Notes: generated from the sequence alone by a model not told the origin. 64,000 bases of DNA from Novosphingobium sp. MD-1 (GCF_001014975.1 NZ_BBXA01000029.1:1-64000); one strand, 5' to 3'. Counted from the stretch's first letter, positions 7,495 through 16,539 are shown. Program-made: numbers and translations.

Positions 7495-9930
7495 TCAGAA
7501 GAACAGCTTGCGCACGCTGATCATCACGGTCCGGCCCAGCGGATCGAGATAGGCAGGCTGATAGGCATAGGGCGTTGCGCCCGTGCCGTCGGTTACTTTC
7601 TGGCGCGTGTTAAGCAGGTTGTTCACGGCCAGGCTCACCCGCATGCCCCGCATCCACGGGTGCTTGCCGATCAGGCCGGGCACCTGGGACGGGTTGGCGA
7701 AAAGCCGCAGGTTGAACGTGGCGAGGCTTCCGAAGTGCAGGTTGGCGCTGGGCGTGCCCGATGGATCGACGACGCGCGTCGCGCTTTGCCACTGGCCCGT
7801 CAGGCGCAGGCCGAATCCGCTGTGCGAAATGCCGGCCTGCACTTCCACTTCATGGCGCGGCTGGCCGGACTGGCTGCCGATCGTGCCGCCGTTCAGCAGG
7901 TCGATCGTGGGCTGTCCGGCGGCAAGGCGTGCCGTCTCGGTCAGATGCACCGAATGATAGACCGCGAAGGTGAGGCGGTTGCCGCCGCCTGGTCCGCCCG
8001 GGCCGCGCCCACCCGGACCGCCGAACCCGCGCGGAGGACCGCCTTCGCCGCGAGGAGGGCCGCCGCCGAAGCCGTCCTGCGGCGGCGGAGGCGGTGCGCC
8101 GGCTCCCTCCGCCCGGCGTTGCCGTTCGGCAAAGGCGCGCATGAACGCCGCGCGCATCGCGTCGGCCTGCGCTTTCGGGGTTTTCAGCGCTTTCGAGAAG
8201 TTGAAGCCCCAGCGCAGGACGCCGCTTTCCTGCCGGTCGATGTTCACGGGCGTGCCGATGATGCGGATCAGGTTGCCGTCATCGTCGCGGATGAAGCGGC
8301 TGGGGAAGGCGGCCTGCGTCGCCGCGGTCAGCGCGGGCAGGGCCATGATGCCCTTGTCGGTGCTGGCGTGGTTGTAATCGACCGAGAAGGTAATGTCCTT
8401 GCCGGTGAACGGCTTGAGCGTCAGGCCCAGCCGCCATTCGCGCTTTTCGGCGCTGAGCAGCGCGGTGTTGCCCCCGCTCACCCGCGTGACCAGCACGCTC
8501 TGCCCGGTGGTGTAATCGAACACCGGCACCTGCGGAGTGGGGATCTGAGGGTTGCCGATCTGCTGCATCGTCGGCGCGCTTTGCGTCGATGCGAACGAGG
8601 CGATCAGGCTCACTTCGCGGCGCGGCGTCCATGTCGCGCCATAACCATAGCTGGTCAGCCCGCCGAAGTCGGACAGGGTCTGCAACTGCACGTTGCCGTT
8701 CACCGAGAGCCGGCCCAGGAACGGTGAGGGGCTGTCGAACACCGGGACGTCGACGCTCAGCGAGGCTAGTCCGGTGGTGCGGTCGAGATCGGCTTTCTGC
8801 TGTGTCACCTGCGCGCGCAAGGCCTCCGATCCGAAGCTGTTGAACGTGCCGCCCAGCCGCGCGGTCACCGAGATGTCGCCCGCCGGCAGGCGATAGGGCG
8901 TGACGTTCGAGGTGAGGTCCGCCGTTACCGTGTCGGTCGTGCTGCGGGCCACGTCCGCCGGCACGCCGCGCACGCTGATCGTGCGGCCTTCGTCGTGGTC
9001 GTAAGTGGTCGTCAGCGTGTTGTGCAGGCCCCGGAAGTCTGCGTTCACAGTCGAGCCGAGGTGCAGCGACAGATCCTTGGCGGTGCGCTGGAACACGTCG
9101 AGGTCCGGGGTGGTCGACGCGCCGATCAGCGAATGCTGACGATCCACCGTCATCTCGCCGTTCAGGCTGGCGCTGACCTTGGGCGAGAACGTATGCGCAT
9201 AAGTCGCCGTCAGTGTCAGTTGCTCGTCCGAGGGAGCAAGCGAGCGCCGGGTGTCGCCCCCGGTGCTGGTGGTGATCCCGCGCTGGCTTTCGGCGAGCGC
9301 CGCCGTGTTCTCGTAATCGAGGTTGAGGTTCAGGCGGCCGTTGCGGCGGATGGTGAGGAGGCCCAGTTCGATTTCCGGGTTGTTCGCCCCGCCATCGGTG
9401 GTGAACTTGTCCTTGCCTTCCACGGTGATCGACTTGAACCGCCGCCGCAGCACGATGTTCAGCACCTTCTGGTTGGCGGAATAGCCATACTTGAGCGCCA
9501 CTTCCTCGGGCAGCACTTCGGCGCGCTGGATCGCTTCGGCGGGGATCGTCGCGATTTCGCGGAAGCTGGAGACGCGCCGGCCTTCCAACAGAATCACCGG
9601 CGAGCCGCCGCGCGTGCTGGCCAGCTGCGGGCCGAGTTCGGTCAGCAGATCGTTGATGCTGCTGACGCCCAGGGCGCGGATATCGCCGCCGTTGAAGGTG
9701 AGTTCGGGCTTGATGTCGCCGATCACGCTGCCGCGCGGCCTCTGGCCCTGCACGACGATCTCTTCCTCGCCTTCATCCGCCGCCTGCTGCCCGAGTGCCT
9801 GAGCGGGCGCCCGAGCTGGTGCCCGAGCTGGCGGTTGTGCCGGTTCGGGCGCGCCGGACTGTGCCAGCGCGGGCACGGGCGACAGGATGGTGGTGGCCAG
9901 CCACAGGCCGGTCGGAAAGGAACGCTGCAT
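7495..9930 (-). CDS. TonB-dependent receptor-like outer-membrane protein with Gly/Pro-rich insert
   Basis: An 811-aa outer-membrane protein with a signal peptide (ends VPALAQS), a Pro/Ala-rich linker (PARAPARAPAQA), a TonB-box-like EEEIVVQGQRP and a plug-type domain (SINDLLTELGPQL, PVILLEGRRVSSFREIATIP, IQRAEVLPEEVALKYGY). A beta-barrel follows, ending VRKLFF with the C-terminal aromatic expected of barrels. Residues about 607-650 are a GGPPRGEGG / GGPGGRGPGG low-complexity insert, resembling the one in the DUF4198 protein of the neighbouring operon. It converges on apbE with 9 nt between stops. The ligand is unknown; the context suggests metal or siderophore. Confidence 0.8.
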   Translation of the reverse strand: MQRSFPTGLWLATTILSPVPALAQSGAPEPAQPPARAPARAPAQALGQQAADEGEEEIVVQGQRPRGSVIGDIKPELTFNGGDIRALGVSSINDLLTELGPQLASTRGGSPVILLEGRRVSSFREIATIPAEAIQRAEVLPEEVALKYGYSANQKVLNIVLRRRFKSITVEGKDKFTTDGGANNPEIELGLLTIRRNGRLNLNLDYENTAALAESQRGITTSTGGDTRRSLAPSDEQLTLTATYAHTFSPKVSASLNGEMTVDRQHSLIGASTTPDLDVFQRTAKDLSLHLGSTVNADFRGLHNTLTTTYDHDEGRTISVRGVPADVARSTTDTVTADLTSNVTPYRLPAGDISVTARLGGTFNSFGSEALRAQVTQQKADLDRTTGLASLSVDVPVFDSPSPFLGRLSVNGNVQLQTLSDFGGLTSYGYGATWTPRREVSLIASFASTQSAPTMQQIGNPQIPTPQVPVFDYTTGQSVLVTRVSGGNTALLSAEKREWRLGLTLKPFTGKDITFSVDYNHASTDKGIMALPALTAATQAAFPSRFIRDDDGNLIRIIGTPVNIDRQESGVLRWGFNFSKALKTPKAQADAMRAAFMRAFAERQRRAEGAGAPPPPPQDGFGGGPPRGEGGPPRGFGGPGGRGPGGPGGGNRLTFAVYHSVHLTETARLAAGQPTIDLLNGGTIGSQSGQPRHEVEVQAGISHSGFGLRLTGQWQSATRVVDPSGTPSANLHFGSLATFNLRLFANPSQVPGLIGKHPWMRGMRVSLAVNNLLNTRQKVTDGTGATPYAYQPAYLDPLGRTVMISVRKLFF

Positions 9931-10026
9931 GGTACTCCCAGATGATATTCGGTCGCGCCCGCCTTCACGGCGCGCGCGTCCTGGTCCGCAATCGGGCTAC
10001 GGCATAGTTGTGTCAGAGCTTTGCTG

Positions 10027-10060
10027 GACCGCGCCTGAATTGTCGCAATTGGTCGCGGTC
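10027..10060. promoter_or_regulatory. Imperfect palindrome between dipeptidase and receptor genes
   Basis: Outer arms GACCGCG / CGCGGTC and inner arms AATTG / CAATT form a nested inverted repeat with a TCG tip. It lies in the 164-bp gap after the dipeptidase stop and 97 bp upstream of the receptor start, both on the minus strand. It could be an attenuator or terminator of the upstream gene, or an operator for the receptor; there is no clear T-run, so an operator is at least as likely. Confidence 0.4.
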
Positions 10061-10094
10061 CCCGTAACGGGTCCCGACGCCAGGCAAGCTGCCG

Positions 10095-11354
10095 CTATTT
10101 CATGGTTTTTGCGACCTGCTCCGTGCGTTCCATCGCGCGTAGCACGTTGCCGCCGGCCACCTTGGCCACGTCGGCATCGCTCCAGCCGCGTCGCATCAGT
10201 TCGGCCAGCAACGCGGGATAGGTGGAGACGTCCTCAAGTCCCTCCGGCAACTGGTTGCCCACGCCGTCGAAATCCGATCCCAGGCCAACATGGTCCACGC
10301 CGGCCACTTTCGCGATATGCTCGATATGGTCGGCCACTTCGGCCAGCGTCACGCGCGGGGCGGGGTGCGCTTTGAGCCAGGCGGCATAGTCGGCCGCAGC
10401 CTTTTCCGGCTGGCCGATGTCCAGCCCGCCGAACGGCGGCGCGTTCAGACGGGTCTTTTCCGCCGCCGAATCCGCCGCCCAGCGCCGATAGGCGTCCGAG
10501 ACATAGGGCAGCGCGTAGTTGACCATGACCACCCCGCCGTTCGCCGCCACCAGCTTCAGCGTTTCATCCGAGACATTGCGCGGATGGTCGTCCACGGCGC
10601 GCGCGCCCGAATGCGAATAGATCACCGGCGCTTTCGACACGCGCAGCGCATCGCGCATCGTCGCTTCGCTCACGTGGCTGAGATCGACCAGCATCCCCAG
10701 CCGGTTGAGTTCCGCCACGATCTGTTCGCCGAACGGCGTCAGCCCATCGTGCTGCGGATTGTCGGTGGCGGAATCGGCCCATTCGATCGTGCGCGAATGC
10801 GTCAGCGTCAGGTAACCGGCCCCCAGCGCGGCATAGGTTCGCAGGATGGAAAGGTTGCCGTCGATCTGCCCGCCACCCTCGACGCCGATCATCGAGGCGA
10901 TCTTGCCGGCCGCGTGCGCGCGGCGCACGTCCGCCGCCGTGCGTGCCAGCGCGAAGGTTTCCGGGTACCGGGCGACGATCGCCTTCACCAGGTCGATCTG
11001 CTCGAGCGTCTCCTCGACCTGCTGCTGGCCCGGCAGATTGGCCGAGACATAGACCGACCAGAACTGCCCGCCGACCATGCCCTTGCGCAGGCGCACGATG
11101 TCGGTGTTGTAGGCCTCCGGGCTCTTGGACAGGTCGGTCAGGTCGATCGTCCAGCGCTTGTCCCCTTCGCGTTCGCGCAGCGTTTCCGGCCAGTCGTTGT
11201 GCCCGTCGATCAGTGGTGTCGCCCGCAGGACGCGCGCGACGCGGGCCTGGTAGTCCTGCGTTGCCGGCGTCGCGCCGAACGCGGGCGCCGTCAGCGCGGT
11301 GCAGGCGGCGATCAGGCCGAGAAGGGCGGAGCGGCAGGTGGAGCTTGCGGGCAT
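10095..11354 (-). CDS. Membrane dipeptidase (peptidase family M19)
   Basis: A 419-aa exported zinc dipeptidase. The signal peptide starts at the ATG at 11354 (SALLGLIAACTALTAPAFGA); a longer upstream extension has no gene-like features. M19 metal-site motifs are present: PLIDGHNDWP (HxD), MIGVEGG (Glu bridge), IYSHSGARAVDDHPRNVSD and VDHVGLGSDFDGV. The length is normal for the family. The function is hydrolysis of dipeptides or related amides in the periplasm. It is monocistronic or reads toward the receptor gene after a 164-bp gap. Confidence 0.92.
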   Translation of the reverse strand: MPASSTCRSALLGLIAACTALTAPAFGATPATQDYQARVARVLRATPLIDGHNDWPETLREREGDKRWTIDLTDLSKSPEAYNTDIVRLRKGMVGGQFWSVYVSANLPGQQQVEETLEQIDLVKAIVARYPETFALARTAADVRRAHAAGKIASMIGVEGGGQIDGNLSILRTYAALGAGYLTLTHSRTIEWADSATDNPQHDGLTPFGEQIVAELNRLGMLVDLSHVSEATMRDALRVSKAPVIYSHSGARAVDDHPRNVSDETLKLVAANGGVVMVNYALPYVSDAYRRWAADSAAEKTRLNAPPFGGLDIGQPEKAAADYAAWLKAHPAPRVTLAEVADHIEHIAKVAGVDHVGLGSDFDGVGNQLPEGLEDVSTYPALLAELMRRGWSDADVAKVAGGNVLRAMERTEQVAKTMK

Positions 11355-11512
11355 GGTGTTCCAGTGGTTTGGGCGTGACGATGGCCGGATCAGGATGATC
11401 CGGATGATGCGCCGACCATACTCATGCGCGGCGCGATGCCAATGCAATCCTGCTTATACCCGGTGCACGCTGAGGGCTTGCATGGCGTGCGCGCCGGCGC
11501 CAATCAGCCGGA

Positions 11513-11965
11513 ATGCGTATAGCCCTTTTTGAACCGGAAATCGCGGGGAATGTCGGCGCCGTGCTGCGGCTTGGTGCGTGCCTGGGCGTGGCCGTGGACC
11601 TGATCGAGCCGATGGGTTTCGTGTGGGATGATCGCCGCGTGCGCCGGGCCGCCATGGACTATATCGATCATGTTTCCATCGCGCGCCACGCCGGGTTCGA
11701 TGCCTTCAGGGAGACCGCAGGATCAAATCGGCTGGTGCTGTTCACCACCAAGGCCAGCCAATCGGTCTACGATTTCGCCTTCGCGCCCGATGATATCCTG
11801 CTGTTCGGCAAGGAAAGCGCCGGGGTGCCTGTGACGGTTGCCGATGCCTGCCAGGCGCGCGTGCGCATTCCGATGCGGCCGCAGGTTCGCTCGATGAACC
11901 TTGCTTCGTCGGCAGCGCTCGCGCTGGGCGAGGCGTTGCGCCAGACGCAGGCTTTGCCTGGCTGA
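11513..11965 (+). CDS. trmL: tRNA (cytidine/uridine-2'-O-)-methyltransferase TrmL
   Basis: A 150-aa SPOUT methyltransferase that 2'-O-methylates the wobble base 34 of tRNA-Leu isoacceptors. The N-terminal MRIALFEPEIAGNVGAVLRL is the TrmL signature. The SAM-binding knot region is seen in LLFGKESAGVP and VRIPMRPQVRSMNLASSAAL. It is full length compared with the family (about 150-160 aa). It is followed within 66 nt by the DUF1993 gene, possibly a short operon. Confidence 0.95.
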   Translation: MRIALFEPEIAGNVGAVLRLGACLGVAVDLIEPMGFVWDDRRVRRAAMDYIDHVSIARHAGFDAFRETAGSNRLVLFTTKASQSVYDFAFAPDDILLFGKESAGVPVTVADACQARVRIPMRPQVRSMNLASSAALALGEALRQTQALPG

Positions 11966-12031
11966 TCGACGGTGGGTGCGGATGGCCGTATGATGCCGTC
12001 ATCGGGCATTCTCCCGCGGAAAGGACTTTTC

Positions 12032-12598
12032 ATGACGTTAGCCAGTCTCGTGGTGCCGACATACCGGCAGATGCTTGGCGCGCTATCCGGCTGGCTGGAC
12101 AAGGCACGCTCGCAGTTGTCGGCTGATGGGGGGGAGGCACTTCTGTCCGCTCGGCTTGCGCCGGACATGTTTCCGCTCGCCACGCAGATCCGTTTCGCCT
12201 GCGTGCAGGCCTATGAAGGAGTGTTCCGTCTCGGCGACGAGGCGTTTACGCCGATCGTCGCTACGCTGCTGAACGAAGGGCGCAACGCCGGGGAGCAGCC
12301 GGGTTCGCTCGCTGAAGCGCAAGACCGGATCGCCGAAACCCTCGCGTTTCTCGATGGCGTCGATACGGCAGCGCTCGATGCCGCGGCCGGACGGGCGCTG
12401 GCGCACGGCCTGCCCAATGGAATGATCTTCGACCTGACCGCCGAACAATACGCGCGGGACTGGACCTTGCCGCAGTTCTATTTCCACGTGATGATCGCCT
12501 ACGCGATCCTGCGCAGCGCCGGCGTTGATCTCGGCAAGGCGGATTACGTCGCGCACATGTTCGCCTATCTGCGGCCAGGGACGGTGCCCGGACAATAA
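12032..12598 (+). CDS. DUF1993 family protein
   Basis: A 188-aa soluble helical protein of the DUF1993 family (DinB-like four-helix bundle relatives). It starts MTLASLVVPTYRQMLGALSGWL, typical of the family. The ATG at 12032 follows GGAAAGGAC; an upstream in-frame GTG extension lacks a ribosome site. The C-terminal YFHVMIAYAILRSAGVDLGKADYV is also family-typical. The molecular role is not known. Confidence 0.85.
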   Translation: MTLASLVVPTYRQMLGALSGWLDKARSQLSADGGEALLSARLAPDMFPLATQIRFACVQAYEGVFRLGDEAFTPIVATLLNEGRNAGEQPGSLAEAQDRIAETLAFLDGVDTAALDAAAGRALAHGLPNGMIFDLTAEQYARDWTLPQFYFHVMIAYAILRSAGVDLGKADYVAHMFAYLRPGTVPGQ

Positions 12599-12625
12599 CG
12601 TGGCGGGATGGCGGTGGTGAAAAGG

Positions 12626-12702
<77 letters not shown>

Positions 12703-12803
12703 ACACCGGGTTGCCCTTAGGGATGGCGGCCGGTGGACGCAAGCGGGAATGCCGCGTCCATTCCCTGCGCGGCAGCGACCGGTGGGACCGCGCGCGGGTG
12801 GGG

Positions 12804-12879
12804 TGGTGGGCCCGGCAGGATTCGAACCCGCGACCTAGCCGTTATGAGCGGCCAGCTCTAACCGCTGAGCTACAGGCCC
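12804..12879 (-). tRNA. tRNA with CAT anticodon, probably tRNA-Ile2
   Basis: A 76-nt cloverleaf. The acceptor is GGGCCTG/CGGGCCC, the D-arm AGCTCAGCGGTTAGAGC, the anticodon loop is CTCATAA with anticodon CAT, the T-loop is GTTCGAATC and CCA is encoded. The stem resembles tRNA-Ile2, whose C34 is modified to lysidine to read AUA, rather than an elongator or initiator Met tRNA. Automatic annotation often calls it Met. Confidence 0.85.
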
Positions 12880-12967
12880 GACCCCGGTGGAGGCGTTAGA
12901 GGGGAGGCGCGGTCTTGGCAAGGCGGGCTTGGGCGGGGTGGAGCGCCCATCCTGTGCAAAGCCGGGG

Positions 12968-13966
12968 TCAGCCGGCGGCGGCGGTGATCTCGCGAACCGT
13001 CGTGGGCCTGATCCCGCGCTGGGCGAGGTAGGTCAGGACGGTGCGCCACCAGTCGTAGAACTGCGCCAGATCGTCGGCGTCGCGGACATAGGGCGTGTAG
13101 CCGGGGCACAGCGACGGGCTGTGGAACGAGAACACCAGGATCGGCAAGCCGTCGTCGATGGCGATGTCCACGCCTTTCAACGCCTCGTCCACGCTTACGC
13201 CTTCGGGCGTCAGCGGGATACGTTCCAGCATGCCCACGCGCGCGAGCAGGCCGCGCAGGCGCGGGACTCGCCACAGCATCGGATAGAGCGTGCGGCCCTG
13301 CTTGCGCAACATGCCCCAGAACACCGTGGTCAGCGGCAGTTCCATCAGGTTCGCGGCGCGATCGATCCAGTAGGGCGTCAGGGGGTGATCGCGAAAGTTG
13401 GGGCCGCCGCCCGAGCTGTAATCGAACAGCGCGCGGACCGAGGTGTCGATGGCGATGCCGGCGTCCGCCAGGATGCGTGCGCTTTCAGTCCCCACGCCAT
13501 AGCGCCCGGCGCGGTAGATGCGCGGCGTGGAACCCAACCCGGTTTCGATCGCATCGCGCAGCGTGTTGAACTTGGCCCGTTCCAGCTCGCGCGGAAGATT
13601 GCCCGAGAAGCTGTTGTGAACGCTGACGGTTTCCTCGAAGGGCGGGCTGACCCAGGGGTGGAGTTGCACCCCGGCTTCGGCCTTGCCTGCCGCGATCGGG
13701 CGACCCATCACCTCGGCCGCGCGCGGGTCGGTGGCGATGGGATAGTCGACCAGGTAGATCGGGTTGACGCCGAAGCTTTCGCAGAACGTCTGGAATTCGG
13801 CGATATGGGGCACGTGGTCCAGGCCGAACCCGGTGCGGCTGAACGGCTGGCCCCAGTCGAACTCTTCTTCGGTATCGACCGTGACGATGAAGCGCTGCCC
13901 GAAGTCGGCCGCAAAGCGGACCATGTCCGCCTCTGCCGGCAAGTCCAGGATCGTCTTCATGCCCAC
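12968..13966 (-). CDS. Polysaccharide deacetylase family protein (WalW-like)
   Basis: A 332-aa NodB-homology protein without a signal peptide. Family signs are FIVTVDTEEEFDWG (the metal Asp motif region), VQLHPWVSPPF (His), IYRAGRYGVG and VFSFHSPSLCPGYTPYV near the C-terminus. It resembles WalW-type deacetylases from exopolysaccharide loci. The start is 27 nt after the stop of the histidine-kinase-like gene on the same strand, so the two are probably one operon. The substrate is unknown. Confidence 0.85.
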   Translation of the reverse strand: MGMKTILDLPAEADMVRFAADFGQRFIVTVDTEEEFDWGQPFSRTGFGLDHVPHIAEFQTFCESFGVNPIYLVDYPIATDPRAAEVMGRPIAAGKAEAGVQLHPWVSPPFEETVSVHNSFSGNLPRELERAKFNTLRDAIETGLGSTPRIYRAGRYGVGTESARILADAGIAIDTSVRALFDYSSGGGPNFRDHPLTPYWIDRAANLMELPLTTVFWGMLRKQGRTLYPMLWRVPRLRGLLARVGMLERIPLTPEGVSVDEALKGVDIAIDDGLPILVFSFHSPSLCPGYTPYVRDADDLAQFYDWWRTVLTYLAQRGIRPTTVREITAAAG

Positions 13967-13993
13967 GCTGCCCCCCGAGGGAACCGGACTGCT

Positions 13994-15802
13994 TCAACCC
14001 GCGCCGGCAGCGGGACCCCCCCGTTCGCTAAGTGCATGTTCGGGCTGGGTCAAGATGGGCAGGGTAACAATAATCTTGGACCCGCGCCGTTCCAGTCGTC
14101 CGCCCGCCGCGCGGGCTTCCGCCATGGCCAGGCGCAGCGCGAAGCCGTGGCCCAGCATTGCCGAAACGGGCTGGACGCCGCCGCGCCCCTGATCCGGTGC
14201 GAACAGCGTCTCGTCGTCGTGCAGCGCAAGCGAGGCGGTCAGCGGCAGGGCCAGCACCGCCGCACCGTTTTCCTCGCTCAGCGTGGTGGCAAGCCGTTCG
14301 CCCGGCGCGGCGGAGGCGGCCAGGACCGAGAACACGCGCCAGATCATGCGCTCAAGCTCGATCTTCGCCACGCCCACGGGGACCGGCGCGTCCGGCCGGG
14401 CGTAACTCAGCCGTATCTGCCGGGAAACGGTTGCCGGCTCCAGTTGCTTCAGCAACCGCCCGACCAGTTCGGCAAGGTCGGTCTCGCCCGGTTCGCTTTC
14501 CAGCCTGCCACTTTCCAGCTTCACCAGCCGTTCGATTTCCTCGAACCCCGCCAGCATCCGGGCTGCATCGGCGGCGATGCTGGCGGCCAGCCCCCGGTAC
14601 TGGTGCGGGGTTTCGCCGAAAAGCTGTTGCTGGATCAGCTCGGCAAAGCCCTGGATCGCATTGATCGGCGTGCGCAGTTCGTGCAGCACCTGCCGCAGCC
14701 GATCGGCGCTGCCGTCGGGCACATCGTCGTTGGCGGGGCGGCCGGACGCCGTATCCGCACCAGCGGCTTGAAGCGCGGCCGGCCGGCGCAGCAGCGCGTG
14801 ATAGCCGGTGAAGCGCCCTCCATCCCCGGAAAACAGCGGCGCGGCGTCGATTCGCCAGGCCCCGGCGATCAGCGGCGAACCTGTCAGTTCCATCCGCCCC
14901 GCGATGATCGGCACATGCTTTTCCGCCGCGCGGACGGTGGCGGCGTCGCAGCGCGCCGGCGCGCCCGGTTCGGTCGTGAACGGACGAAAGCCCACCAGCA
15001 TCGGGCCAAGCCCGGCGCCCGCTTGCAGCCCCGCCTGGACGATCCCGCCCGAGGCATCGCAGCGCAGGTCGATAGCGGTGATGCGGGGGGGCGCCGTAGC
15101 GCGCGCCTCGTCGCTGAAGGGCAGATGCGGCGCCGTGGGATCGGCCGGCCCTGCGGCCGCATCGCGGTTGCGGCGGAATGCCTCGATCCGTCGGACGATC
15201 GCACCGATGCCTTCGTTGCGACCGGGCTGCCCGTCCGTTTCAGGGGATGGGGGCGGAGTGCGCGCCGCTGGCGTCAGGACGGCGATCCGTTCGTCGGCGG
15301 CCTCGTCGATCGACCAAACGCCGGACTCGCTGGTCTGCGCGGGCGTGGCGGGAAGCGCATGATAGCCATCGGGCTGCGGCAGGCCGAAATCGTCGATCCC
15401 CAGCCGCGCCAGCAGCGCTTCCACGTTTGCGCCCAGATCGCGCCGGTGGCGCAGAAATCCGCGCGCCTGCACGGGCAGCGTGGGGATCAGATCCAGCCAG
15501 GCCTGTTCGGGCAGGCGCGCCGATCCGATCGCGGCCAGCGCCACGCGTGGTTCCTGCGCGGCAAAGCGCGCGACCAGCGCGGCATCGGTCAGGCGGGTCT
15601 GGCGCAGCAGCGTGGCGCGTTCGTCCTCGTCGAGCAGGATGGCGAGCGAATCCAGGCGTTCCAGCGCGGAATCATGCCGCTTTGCGCCGCGCGCGTCCTC
15701 GCGCCGCAGCAGGTCCACCAGCTGCAGGAACTGCGTTCGCGCCGCCGTCGGCCCGGCCGCGACGGTACGCAGCACGGTATCAAGGCGGTCATCGACGATC
15801 AT
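13994..15802 (-). CDS. Histidine-kinase-like protein with degenerate ATPase domain
   Basis: A 602-aa soluble protein with no transmembrane segment. An N-terminal helical region (about residues 1-140) resembles DUF2336-type modules. A PAS-like middle (about 250-360) precedes a clear HisKA segment, LRQVLHELRTPINAIQGFAE, with phospho-acceptor His. The C-terminal HATPase region is aberrant: the N-box Asn is absent (RMIWRVFSVLAASA) and no DxGxG is seen, while a G2-like MLGHGFALRLAMAEARAAGG remains. The ATG at 15802 follows GGAGCAGGA. It is probably cotranscribed with the polysaccharide deacetylase. Kinase activity is doubtful; a phosphotransfer or scaffold role is possible. Confidence 0.8.
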   Translation of the reverse strand: MIVDDRLDTVLRTVAAGPTAARTQFLQLVDLLRREDARGAKRHDSALERLDSLAILLDEDERATLLRQTRLTDAALVARFAAQEPRVALAAIGSARLPEQAWLDLIPTLPVQARGFLRHRRDLGANVEALLARLGIDDFGLPQPDGYHALPATPAQTSESGVWSIDEAADERIAVLTPAARTPPPSPETDGQPGRNEGIGAIVRRIEAFRRNRDAAAGPADPTAPHLPFSDEARATAPPRITAIDLRCDASGGIVQAGLQAGAGLGPMLVGFRPFTTEPGAPARCDAATVRAAEKHVPIIAGRMELTGSPLIAGAWRIDAAPLFSGDGGRFTGYHALLRRPAALQAAGADTASGRPANDDVPDGSADRLRQVLHELRTPINAIQGFAELIQQQLFGETPHQYRGLAASIAADAARMLAGFEEIERLVKLESGRLESEPGETDLAELVGRLLKQLEPATVSRQIRLSYARPDAPVPVGVAKIELERMIWRVFSVLAASAAPGERLATTLSEENGAAVLALPLTASLALHDDETLFAPDQGRGGVQPVSAMLGHGFALRLAMAEARAAGGRLERRGSKIIVTLPILTQPEHALSERGGPAAGAG

Positions 15803-15958
15803 TCCTGCTCCGATTGGCCCCCCGCGGACCGGAGAACGGCCAGCTACAGCGTCAGACCCTAACAAATCGTGGCGGATCGGGAAGCGGCATCATCGACCGC
15901 GTTGCATTGTGGGACGATTGCGATATGAAACAATAAAATTATCACCCGCCCCTGGATT

Positions 15959-15981
15959 AGGTGTGGAAAATTACCGCACCT
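15959..15981. promoter_or_regulatory. Inverted repeat upstream of the Lrp-family gene
   Basis: AGGTGTGG and CCGCACCT (7 of 8 positions symmetric) flank an AAAATTA centre, 40 bp upstream of the Lrp-type start codon. Such AT-centred dyads are typical Lrp/AsnC autoregulatory sites. Binding is inferred. Confidence 0.45.
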
Positions 15982-16020
15982 GGCATGGATTCATGTGGTG
16001 ACGATCGGGATGCTATAGGC

Positions 16021-16488
16021 ATGGCAACTTTGGATGCGATTGACCGCCGGCTTCTCGCCGAACTGCAGGATGAAGGCAGGGTAACCAACGTCGAACTGGC
16101 GCAGCGCGTGGGCCTTACCGCCCCGCCGTGCCTGCGCCGGGTGCGTGCGCTGGAAGAGGCGGGGGGGGTCCGCGGCTACCATGCCGATCTCGATGCGTCC
16201 AAGCTGGGTTTCTCGATCACCGTCTTCGCACTGGTCAGCCTCAAGAGCCAGGCCGAGGAATCGCTGCGCCAGTTCGAGGAGCATATGCGCGGCCTTGCCG
16301 AAGTGCGCGAATGCCACATGCTCAATGGCGAGATCGATTTCATTCTCAAGATCGTCAGCCGCGATCTGCAAAGCTTCCAGGAATTCCTCACCAGCAAGCT
16401 CACGCCCGCCCCCAACGTGGCGAGCGTGAAGACCTCGCTGACGATTCGCACCGCCAAGCAGCTCCCCGGCGTTCCGATGGACGAATAG
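16021..16488 (+). CDS. Lrp/AsnC family transcriptional regulator
   Basis: A 155-aa regulator. The N-terminal winged HTH (LDAIDRRLLAELQDEGRVTN, VELAQRVGLTAPPCLRRVRALEEAG) is followed by a C-terminal RAM ligand-binding domain (LGFSITVFALVSLKSQ, ECHMLNGEIDFILKIVSRDL, TSLTIRTAKQLPGVP). The ATG at 16021 gives the canonical length; an upstream in-frame start adds 20 unrelated residues. The C-terminal SLTIRTAKQLPGVP resembles the glutamate/leucine-responsive branch. It is probably autoregulated through the dyad at 15959-15981. Confidence 0.93.
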   Translation: MATLDAIDRRLLAELQDEGRVTNVELAQRVGLTAPPCLRRVRALEEAGGVRGYHADLDASKLGFSITVFALVSLKSQAEESLRQFEEHMRGLAEVRECHMLNGEIDFILKIVSRDLQSFQEFLTSKLTPAPNVASVKTSLTIRTAKQLPGVPMDE

Positions 16489-16493
16489 GCTCC

Positions 16494-16515
16494 CTTCTCC
16501 TCGGGGGAGGAGGGG
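16494..16515. terminator. Possible bidirectional terminator between convergent genes
   Basis: A hairpin, CCTTCTCCTC paired with GAGGAGGGG (9 bp including two G-T pairs, 4-nt loop), between the Lrp stop and the methyltransferase stop. No strong T-run follows on either strand. Confidence 0.35.
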
Positions 16516-16539
16516 AAGCCTGAAGCTGGGCGGAGGAGC

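Noticed and set aside
12804..12879. Initiator or elongator tRNA-Met
   Set aside because: The CAT anticodon alone suggests Met, but stems match tRNA-Ile2 better; kept as probable Ile2.
12887..15862. 991-codon plus-strand open frame opposite the deacetylase and kinase-like genes
   Set aside because: Covers two real minus-strand genes and a tRNA edge; its composition is that of an antisense shadow.
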